From Alitta virens (lineage: Eukaryota > Annelida > Polychaeta > Phyllodocida > Nereididae), in the NCBI GenBank assembly GCA_932294295.1, contig OW028578.1, forward strand, positions 38,834,685 to 38,898,684: a stretch of DNA of 64,000 nucleotides, read 5' to 3'. Every line of letters begins with the position of its first letter. Positions within the stretch are counted from its first letter, which is position 1. Below the pieces are notes generated by a model. It was not told the DNA's origin. It was given only the letters and a program-made list of their open reading frames with translations, and made no database searches. The position numbers and the translations under genes were made by a program. This document shows, one piece after another, positions 1 through 10,500 of the stretch.

Positions 1-1978
1 AGGAAACCTGTGAAGAAATTACTGCAAGATGTGCCATTTATTGCAGTGCTATGTGATGGATCAACCGATACTAGCACCAAAGAGCAAGAAGCCTGCTATA
101 TCCGCACTTGTCACCGAGGTGAGATCACTGTGAGATTACTAAGCTTTCAGGAAGTAGAGAGACCTACAGCAGCAAACATAGTTTCTGCTATTGAAGAGTC
201 AGTTACTCGGTATGGAGGTCTCAGTATGGAGCAGTTTCACTCCAAACTGGTTGGTTTTGGGTCTGATGGGGCAGCTGTAATGGTGGGTAGGAATGCTGGA
301 GTTGCCACTCTACTTAAGTTAAAGAATGAGGAAATACAGTCTGTTCACTGCTACGCTCATCGCCTGGAACTAGCCTACAAACAGTCTATTGCCAAAGTTA
401 CGCTGTATCAGAAAGTGGAGACATTGCTGTCAAGCCTATACACACTGTATCACAAATCTGCCCCAATGAGAAGTGAACTCGAAGCAGTCTACAAATCAGA
501 AGGAATTCCTTGTCAAGTCCCAACAAGAATCGGTGGAACAAGATGGTTACCCTTTGTTAACAAAGCTCTAGGTATTTGCTTCAAGAATTATGGTGTCTTC
601 ACTACACATCTGACTAAGGTACATGTACCTGAATTTAATTTGATATCTTTAGTGGTTTTCTCACAGGACTTAGTGACTTTATTTTAACTTTTCATGTCAT
701 TGTTTTCAGGTCCAGGAAAACAGATTTAACAAGGAACAGAAACTCAAAGCCCATGGTCTACTGAACCTTTACACTTGTCCAAATGTACTGAAATTCGCTC
801 ACCTTCTCTGGGATGTGTTACTTATATTACAGAAACTGTCGCTGAAAATTCAAGAGACAGCAGTGACCATATGTGAGGTTCACACTTCATACAGCAATGC
901 TCTTGACCAGCTTGATAAGTTCCGCAGAAGGTATATATGATATCCATTTAGAAATTTTAGATATAATCTGGTTTTTATAAAAATTTCAACAATTGCGTTT
1001 TTGGATATTTCATCGAAGATTATATATCTGCAGTTCAGGTCCAAAACTGAAGGAGGTTGAGGATCTCAAGCCAGGAGATGAGTATCAAGGCCAAGCTTTG
1101 AAGGCTTCAGGGAAAGAGAGGAAACATTTCTTTGATGTCAAAGAAGAATTCCTTTTGAAGATCAAGGAATGTCTGACTGCTCGCTTTATAGATTCGGATG
1201 AGGCAGTAATCAAAGCTTCTGGAATCATTCATCTTAACTCCTGGCCAAGGGATGACAATTTGAAAGGTATGATTTTAAAATGTGTATTTTAATCTTAATC
1301 TTATCATATACATCACTGGAAGTTGGAACTCAACATGTTTTTATTCTCCTGCTGCAGACTTTGGCCATGACATGGTACAGATGGTGGCAAACCAGTTCAA
1401 GAAAACCCTACAATCAAGTGAAGTTGATGTGGACCAACTTGACAATGAATGGTTTAGTCTAAAACAAGCAGTGTCCTCAGAGTAAGTTGAGAGTATATTT
1501 CATTGATCAGTGTTCACATGACAGCATCTGGTACAATTACCTGTATTTTTTTCCTAAACTCTTTTTTTTTTTTGGCAGTTCTGGTCACCTGACATGGAAT
1601 TTAATCAACAAGAAATATGGCAAGGACCACAGCAATATCCTGCCCTTGATTGACCTCTGCCATGTCATTCCAGCTTCATCTGCAGAATGTGAAAGAAGGT
1701 TCAGCGCAATGAAAAGAACCAAAACAGACTGGCGGTCTAAACTTTCTGCTGAATCTCTTACAGACCTGATAACTGTTTCTCTTTACTCTCCAGACATTAG
1801 CAGCTATAATCCCACAGAAGCAGTTGATCTGTGGTCGGAAGGAAGCACTCTCAGGCGGAGACCTGAACAAAATTCATATCAAAGGATCCAGACTGAGAGT
1901 GACACAGATGATCATGTTGATAGTCAAGAATGTGAAGATAGGTTAATCAGTTTCAGCTCTGAATATAGTGACAATTAA
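1..1978 (+). CDS. hAT-transposase-derived protein, ZNF862-like (3' part, five exons)
   Basis: Coding exons are 1-618, 710-930, 1034-1266, 1358-1481 and 1579-1978. Every junction is GT-AG and the phases join without a stop, giving about 531 residues to the TAA at 1976-1978. The reading frame is open at base 1, so the 5' end lies outside the window. Visible hallmarks of the hAT RNase H-like fold are CDGSTD near residue 18, a GSDGAAVMVG segment near residue 90, an HCYAHRLELA segment, and at the C-terminus the hAT dimerisation block with AECERRFSAMKR and the following R..L....L..L pattern. Known ZNF862/KIAA1586-like proteins of animals have this layout, often with zinc fingers further upstream. 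Four coding introns and an unbroken frame suggest a host gene rather than a dead transposon copy; an intron-bearing active hAT element is the alternative. An ATTAAA at 2213-2218 is a plausible poly(A) signal. Confidence 0.85.
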
Positions 1979-2306
1979 ATGTATTCAGAGTATTTAGTCA
2001 ACTAGATTTACATATCCAGGACATCAGTATTATGAAGTATTTAGTATTGGTAATTTTATATTAATGTCATGTGGTGCTCATATATTATAGCTATCCTACT
2101 TACGTTCTTTTTCTCTGTATTCTAGTCAGTCAGGTGCAGAGAGCTTTTACTTTAATGTTGTATTATCAGTATTTGAAATAATGCTCATTTTTGATGATTT
2201 CAGATTGTTTTAATTAAAGGTTCTGTGCTAAATCAATGTGTATTGATTTGATTGATTAATTCACTTATATAACATGTATAACATGATGTATAATTGGCGG
2301 AAAATT

Positions 2307-2382
2307 TGGACCAGTTAGACCTGAAATGGACCAGTTAGATACTTGAGTGGACCAGTTAGCTCCCAGAACGTGGACCAGTTAG
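2307..2382. repeat. Four direct repeats of TGGACCAGTTAG
   Basis: Copies begin at 2307, 2327, 2348 and 2371, spaced 20-23 bp, with non-conserved spacers. Related GGACCAG words occur at 7694-7755 and 20110-20165. It lies just past the hAT-derived gene. Confidence 0.7.
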
Positions 2383-3029
2383 CTAATTTGCGAATTTCGT
2401 ACCCTGGTTACAGTATATAACAATGTGAAGCATCCTAAACAGTGCACAATGCCATGGACATTAACTTCTGTTGACAATGCTTGATCTCATGTAGATCGAC
2501 TATTTGTGACATTAGAGCTCTGAGCCTCTGACTGCTTCAGTCTCTTGACTTGAAATGCCCACAATTACACTTGCTACACTATAAGGCATCCCAGCAATAA
2601 GAAAGCAAATATTGCATTGGTTTCTATGATGATTTCAAAGCAAACCACAATCACATATCCCATCTAGAAATGATCTTTCGCAAAGAAAAGCCGGAATAAG
2701 CAAAGAGCGCATACAAATTGGACGAGATATCAAAATACATCGATCATACAGCATCATGAACAGCGGGTAAGATTTACATATTTCTCTAGGGAAACACAAA
2801 CGGATGCAATTTCATGCAATTTGTATTCGAAATTGCAGAACTTACGGAGTGTGACCATACACTTTACTTTTGTCTTAATATCATGCCATTTGATTATCAT
2901 ATATTAAAAATAGCATTTCAAATGTGGCTCTGTGCTTTCAACAAAATATGTCTCTAAATTAATCATGTTTTATTTTAGTTTTTGACAATGATCTCAACTG
3001 AATGGATTGGAAGGGGATCTTCTGAAATC

Positions 3030-3080
3030 AAGGGTGGCACCTCAGTAGCGATATATATTTATCTTGGAGGTGTCACCCTT
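3030..3080. repeat. Short hairpin (14-bp arms)
   Basis: AAGGGTGGCACCTC at 3030-3043 pairs with GAGGTGTCACCCTT at 3067-3080 with one mismatch around a 23-base loop. Confidence 0.6.
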
Positions 3081-3264
3081 ATTACATATATATGTCATGT
3101 TCATGCACCATGTGTGTCGTAATGATATCTGTACAACTAAATGCATATATATGTAATATGAATAAAATGATTCTGAGTTCTGAACAAGTCCAGTTCATGA
3201 CTGGGATTTATTTGTACATTGCATTGTTTTGCCTTTCGTGTACAGTGCAATATAGCATGCACAT

Positions 3265-3491
3265 CACCATGAACTTTGGTTGGTTCCGTTTTCGGCGTTG
3301 CAATATGCTTATTTCGACGATTCGAGACGTCTGATTGGCTGAGAGGTCGTAATATTAATTATTTTTTGTTGGCGATGATGGTCGATGATCATTCCTTTCT
3401 AAATACTTGTCAAATAAACAAAGATAGTTTTCGGAAATAATGTCAACCGTGACCCATCGCGACCTAAAATCCAGGTAGACTAATCATAGTG
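3265..3491. mobile_element. Short DNA element of the CACNATGA...TCATAGTG family (diverged copy)
   Basis: Internal blocks GGTTCCGTTT, GCGTTGCAA, GGCGATGATGGTCGA and GTGACCCATCGCGACCTAAA match the element inserted at 20230-20474. Ends are CACCATGA and AATCATAGTG, imperfect inverted repeats. No target duplication was resolved. Confidence 0.6.
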
Positions 3492-3912
3492 CACATCCAT
3501 AATGGCCCTCTAAAATTTTAATACACAAATATTTTAATGCAAATTAGCATATTTGTTTTCCCCATCGATCATAAGGTGCTCAAAAATGCCCTAACAACTT
3601 AAATTAAAAAGCTCTTACCCTCTTGAGATTTTTTATTTTTCAAATCTTTTGCCATTTCAAGAAATATTGATAACATCTGGTCAATATCCTCATCCTAAGC
3701 TTTGCTTTTCTAATATTCACATGAAAAATGCCATAGTGGTAATAGAATAAAATTGGGAATTAATAATTTCATCATGTCCATGAGATAACCTTTATTGGTC
3801 CACGAAATATCTGTGTGATCCCGGCAAAATTTAATAATTCAAATTTGAAAATGTTATCACAGCTTGTTATTAACAATATTTTGTTCATGTATTCGGTGGA
3901 CAAACTATTTGA

Positions 3913-4140
3913 CTACTACCAGAGGACCTGTGCAAGCATCAGTCTTTCTCAACTCTTAGAGACCATCTACTGGCATCTAGCTCATTGTATTACCTAGGAA
4001 ATCAGGGGGACCTGTGCAAGCATCAGCCTTTCTCACTTCTTAGAGATCATCTAGCTCGTTGTACAATGTAGTACCTAAGAAATCAGGACCTGTGCAAGCA
4101 TGAGTCTTTCTCAATTCCCTGGGGACTGTATATCTCATTT
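3913..4140. repeat. Three tandem ~90-bp copies related to the SINE-C tail
   Basis: GACCTGTGCAAGCAT...CTTTCTCA recurs at about 3924, 4009 and 4088. The same words end the SINE-C copy at 28530-28770, so this looks like a tail fragment that was amplified in tandem. Confidence 0.6.
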
Positions 4141-4174
4141 TATCTGCCTCTATCTAAATGCCTATACCACTAGA

Positions 4175-4297
4175 CAGGGGCGGATGCAGAAATTGGTGAA
4201 AGAGGGGGGGGGGGGCGGATATAATTGATTTGCAAGCGTCACTTTTTACCTTTTCAACTTTTTTCACACGCCCCCACCCCCCCTGGATCCGCCCCTG
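4175..4297. mobile_element. MITE with G-run, CAGGGGCGGATSCAG ends
   Basis: The inverted ends CAGGGGCGGATGCAG and CTGGATCCGCCCCTG flank a poly-G run (4204-4216) and poly-C stretches. Both flanks carry CTAGA (4170-4174 and 4298-4302), a 5-bp target duplication. It sits in the MRH gene intron 98 bp from exon 2. Confidence 0.75.
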
Positions 4298-4395
4298 CTA
4301 GACCACGTCATTTTCAACCATATACAATTTCCATAACATACACACCATCTGGTTTGGCCAAAAATTTCCAATAAATATGGAAATTTCATACTCAC

Positions 4396-4504
4396 TGAAA
4401 CATATTGACACTGATCGCCATTGCTTGTGTGTGGATCTAGGGGGTCATTGAACGACTCACAAGGGTTGAATGTATAATTCCATTCTCCGCTTTGCACCAT
4501 AAAT
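4396..4504 (-). CDS. Exon 2 of MRH-domain gene
   Basis: The acceptor is a pyrimidine-rich TTTCAG and the donor GTGAGT. The 109-base exon adds 36 residues with the WNYTFNPC motif and a second conserved Cys (GDQCQ). It sits 98 bp from a short inverted-repeat element (4175-4297) in the next intron. Confidence 0.75.
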
Positions 4505-7500
4505 CTGAAATTGAAGCATAGAAATTACTTTTATTTTTTACTCAAATTATGACAAAATTCATATGAAAGAAACAAATGCATAACCAGCCCACAAATTATA
4601 GAGCAATATAGATAAATATATAAATTGTTTTCCCAATTCCCCCTGTATTACCTAACTTACAATTTAAATTATTTTCTGAAATTGTGACAGAGTTTCTTTC
4701 TCAATTGAAATTTTCTACATTGTAGGCTATGCAGCTATTTTGTGCAAACATTTAGACTTGAAAGGTGTTTATACTAAGGGGTGGGCTTAAGATGTTGGTT
4801 TCTGGTACTCAGGTGTCTATGCTGAGGCAAGTAAAAAAAGACCCCACCATGGGGTAAATGTAGAACAGCTTAGAACATAGTGTGGACCCCAAGCCTTCTC
4901 ATCTCATCATTATGGCTGCCTCTGGGATAAATGTGGAACATGGTGTGGTATATTACCAAGCAACATTACCAGCTCATCATTACGTCTGCTTCTGGCAGCT
5001 GGTCAGACCAGGTGGCTAAGTAGTGCTCATTGAGATGTATGTAGACATCTTTATAATAATATTGTATGCAACTTTATCATACATATGATTATAATAAATA
5101 TCAATATTAATATTTTTGTTCAGATTATTTAGAAATCCTATTTCTTTGTTCTCAGGTTACCTTCTGAGCTAACCTGTAGATGGCGCTAGCAGTGGTATCA
5201 CGTGCCAAGAGATATATTATGTAACTGGGGTAACTGACAATGTCTAGGGCATAAGCAGAGACCGCGTACACTGTCTCTGGTAAAAACTTGGATGGAGGAA
5301 CACCCTCAGAAAAAAAGGCAGAAAAAAAATATGATAAATGTAAAATGTCGGCAAATGTGGCTTACTTTGGGACATGCAGGGACTCCGAGAAAGGTTTTTT
5401 TTTTTTTTACTGCATCAGTGAAAAGGAGGGGAAAATGATATAAATTTACTGACTTTTGTCATTTGGAGTAATCTAGACTCTACCCATGAAGGTATTACCT
5501 CCAGGCTCTACCTAAAGCCATATTATGATAACAATCAAGACTTTTCAAGACTTAGGAGTAGGAGTGGGGGCCTAGCTCAGTGGTAGTGCTCTAGGCTTCC
5601 CACCACTGGGTCCCGGGTTCCATTCCCGGTCGAGCCTTAGTTGGATGGCTGTTTCATCCATCATCTCATTGCCATGGTCCCTGCCTGTCCTAATTAGCCC
5701 ATCGGGTGCAGAAATACAGGACGTAAAGCCCTATTCCACCCACCCACCAGTTTTCCAGACTTTAGGTCCAGACCTCTCTCCAGGTAACCTAGCTTAATTT
5801 GGTCATATTTTTCATACTCTTCGCATATGAAGCAGCACAAAAATGGCAGAAATCTCATCAATAAGCATAATATGTAAAGCTGTAAGTCAAAACCAAACTT
5901 TCTAAAAAGGATTGACACATCGGTAAAAAGACAATTTGTGTTTGCTAAATTATCAAGGAAAAGAGAGAAAAATTGTTTCAGACATTTCTGTCAATTTTTA
6001 TCTGCACCAGGCTTCGTGAGAAAAAAAATATGGCCAAAGCCAAATAACATTATTTACAAAAACAGCAGAAAAACAAAAACATGTGAAAGATATAATCCAG
6101 AAAATATTATTGATTGATTTATCAAAATAGTCAAATTTCTAGTTAAATTTCTAGTTAAAGTATATGGCATTAATAGTGGTCAAGCTGGATTCAAATCACA
6201 GTTAATTGGCTTAAAAATATAATTCAGATTTTTTGAAGGTCAAATACATCAGGTCATTATAGGTAGTACATTATCATAATGATAAGTCTATACATGCTAC
6301 ACTCATTAATACAGGTCTATATTTCATCAACAAAACACCTGTGTCCAGAGCACAAAACACAGCAGGAATAATCAATAATAATTAGGATATACTCCAAGAT
6401 GACCACGACCAATATATATATATATATGATTACATAACAAGGCCTAATACCACGCAGTTGGATTTCCATTATGAGTATTAATATTAAAGTCGAAATTGAA
6501 TTATTTACAGACTAGATTTATTTAAGAAGAAAGAAGAAATTAAAGTAATAATGTCTATGTATTTGTATAGCGCCTGTATCAGAATTGAATTCTGCTCACC
6601 GGCGCTTGGCATTGAGTATGGAATCAGGGGTCATTCTGAGTCGGTTACCGACTCAGAATATCAAGGGCAATCTTAGAATCAAGAGTTTGGTATCACGGTT
6701 TTGTATCAGAGTTTGGCAGCAGAGTTTAGTATCACAGTTGAGATCCGTTACTTTTATTAATCCAATTTTATTTAATTATTCCAACGATTTTAACTTTCCA
6801 GTTTATGTCAAGTGTAAATTTGAATTATATTACCATGAACACTAACTCGGTGTCTATGCAGAAGCAAGTAAAAGACCCCACCCACCCATGGGGTAAATGT
6901 GTAACATGGTCTTGACTGTTACTCAAAGCCTTATCATCTCATCATTACGTCTGCTGGTATTGCCTGGTAATGTGCAGAATTGAGGCAATACAAGAAATTG
7001 GCAATTTGTATTTTCGTACGTAATTACATGTTGAGGCAAGCAGTGTTCGCATTAGACGCTCGCCCGCTCGCCCGACCCGACTTTTACGGCGAACGGCGAG
7101 CAGGAGAAGGATAGCACTGGTCCGTGTGAGCGAGCAGCCAATTAGCTCATTAAATGGGCTTTATTTTGCCTCCAATCTGTCAGTTATGTGAACTGTTTGA
7201 TTGCAATATTGGTCAAAGACATAATCCATAGAAGTGGAGCACACAGATTGCAATTGACTCTGTGGCATCTTCAACAGTTCAATGGAAGTGTCAAGTCCCC
7301 AATGCTTTAGGCTTAAGTGCAATTGACTGCTCAAAGGCTGCTAAGTCTTTCAACAATAGCTTTGTAGATCTATTCCACTTTAATTTTGTGATTTTAATAA
7401 CTGCTTTAGTAAATATGAATAATATTAAATTTTATATTTATATTCATACACATATAATATTTTAAAGTAATTGTAGTGTGGGCAGGAGGGTGCATTTTAC

Positions 7501-10500
7501 TGGAAAAGTAGAAGTTAATGATATGTAGTTTGTGGTAACATGGGTACTTTTGATTAATAATTATAAGCATCCCTTCCTGTAGATTCTGATATAAAAATGT
7601 CATTCCTGCCAATTTTGAAAGTTAATAATCTTGAGTAAGATAATGAACACTGATGTGCCAGAAGTACTCAGTACTAGGGGTTGCGCTTAGTTATGGACCA
7701 GTAACAATGTGAACGGACCAACACCTTGTTGGACTTACTGGTCCATGTGGACCAGTACTAAATTTGACGAGTCTTGAACACTGGGCAAGTAAATTGCCCC
7801 ACCCATGGGGTAACTGAGTATGTGACATGGTGTGGACTCCAAGCCTCATCATCTCATCATTATGTCTGCCTCTGGTAGTTGATGGTGTAAACTGACTTCC
7901 TATGATTTATGTATAGTCATCTAGCTATCTGTCAATCTATCAATCTATCAATCTATTTATCAATCAATCTATCATTCTATCAATCTATCTATTTATTTAT
8001 CTTCTCTCTGGCTTTCTTTCTTGCTCTATATTTAATATTTTCTTTGTCTATGTCTTAATTATTACAACTCGACCTTCAAAATGCTACAACACCTTTTGTG
8101 TGTACTTAATCAGTACGTAAGTCATTATGTAACCATATTGTGAAAGATAACTTAATTTTTTTATTGCTTACTCTGTCAAAATTAAGTGCAGAACGAGTTG
8201 AAATATATAGGTAGTCCCTTTTATTAAAATTCTGACTAGTTTTATATTTGTCTAATGTCTGTCTCAATGCTACTGGGTCTGAAGCTTAATCAGCTTATAT
8301 GACCAGCTGCCACAGGCACACGTAATGATGAGATGCTAATGCTTCTTGAAGTCCACACCATGTAGCACATTTACTCAGAAAAATTAAAAACGACAATAAA
8401 TTATTTACTATGATATATGCCATAACATATAATAAGGACATGTGAAATAGGGCAGAAAAATGTTATGACTAAAAACTCAGTCAAGGTTAGTGTACAAAAT
8501 GGTGTCTATTCTAAAAAAGCTGAGTAATACAAATGCCATTAATTGGCCCTTAAAAACCATGATCCTTTATGATCACCAAAAATAAAATACATCAAAAATT
8601 ATTATTAAAAATTTTTCCCCCTTAAAAATGCTTTCTCAGGCAAAATAAATTTTTCTCATTTACACCATCTTCCTAATTAAAGCAAGACGCCATCTCCGCG
8701 TAGCTACGTTAGGCGCCTTGCTAGATATGGGCACGATTGCGTGGTTTTTGCTTACCCAGTTTGATTGGTCACCGGAGATCTGTGGAACGCCAAAGCAGCG
8801 GTTATGTTTACGAAATGTTTCTATATTTAGCACAGCCTGCAGTGACGGTTGAGCGTTTTGAAGCGCTAGTGCAACGCTTGCATTGGCTGACCTACTTAGT
8901 CATGCATGACGCGTCTATTTACCGCTAGAGGGCGATGGCGCAAAAAACCACGGCATTGCCTTGAAAACCAGCAAGGCACACGCCGTAGATGTGCGGAAGA
9001 GTGTGGCTTGCTCCAGGAAGATGCATTTACACACTTCCTATTTACAACATGGTGTGGACTCAAATTCTAACCATCATAACGTCTGCCTCTGGTAGCTAGT
9101 CATACAAGTTGACTGGGCTTCATGCCAGTCATCAGCTTATTTATAAATATGAATATGGTCACGTCAGAGGCAGACGTAATGATGAGACGATGACACTTGG
9201 GGAGTTCTCACCATGTTACACATTTACGCCATGGGTGGGGTATTTTACTCGCCTCTGCATAGATTGCGAATAAATATTTCAGCTGTCAGGCGGACGTAAT
9301 GAAGATAAATACATTTCAAGCACCGGTGAGCAGAAATATTTTCTGAAACAGGCGCTATACAAATTTAATAATTATTTATTATATGACATTTTCATTTGAT
9401 GCTCTCTGTACTAATGTGCTTAGTACATGTGAGTAACTTCCTAGTGCAAAACCTAGCACTTTTTCCATCAGTATTTCTCGGTGATGTACCAAATGTTTGA
9501 CCTTGAAAGTGCTACAAATTGTTACCTTGGTACTATCAGAGTACACTCCCAGTGCAAAACCTTGGTCAGTTAGATCACTTAAGCCATAGCTATTTTGTAA
9601 CTGAAATTATTAATCGTTAAATTAAATATTGTTAATTTTATGGTCAATAAAACATTTGATCACAAATGAAAATTAAACTGAAATGAATTGAAATAAATTG
9701 TCATGTCAGAAGATAATGGTTGAACTGGATTTGGCTGCGCTTCATTGCCTTCGACAGTAACATTTCTGTAAATTGAAATTTTTTAAATCACTTAATCATC
9801 TGAACTGAATCTTTTTTAAATTTTCAACATTGAATAGTCATAATTATGTAGTGCTAAAATATTAATGAATTTATCCATATCTTAATAACATGCATGCACT
9901 GCATTCTTATAGAGGCATTTTAACAAGCAGGTAATAGTGGGTAATTTTGAAGAGTTTTTCCTCTTAATCTTATAAAATCGTTACCTTGTGTTATAAAAGC
10001 TGAACACACAAAACTGACCAGATAAAGAAGTTTGATTACCATATCCATCAACTATAGTACTATGCAGAATTTCTGATATCAGATAAGGGAGATAAAATGG
10101 ACTTGGAATATTCTTGGAGACATTATTATCAAAAACGAAGAGTCTAGGGCAACTAAACTCATCCTATAAATTATGTCTTCATTTTGGCTCACTAGGTCAC
10201 AAGGAAATTTGTGTGAGAAATAATACACAAAAAGTGAACTAGTTGACCCTGGTTGCTGATTATCAAAAATAAAATAAATAAAAATAATTTAGCACACTTA
10301 TACCATGGAATCCATGTATATATACCTAATAGTGAAAGGCTATAAAATATCTTTGTTTATCATTTTAGTATCTGTAAAATAGTGAACTATCGAACAAAAT
10401 CATTAATAATTTCCAATATTTTAATTTCTTTTTCTCTATAAATAAAGACAAAAGGTGGGGTTTATAGTCTGTTATCGGCCTGGTAGGTGCATAGCTCTCA

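Noticed and set aside
5566..5640. Functional tRNA gene
   Set aside because: Same reason: it is the head of SINE-T, with seven relatives in the window and a target duplication around it.
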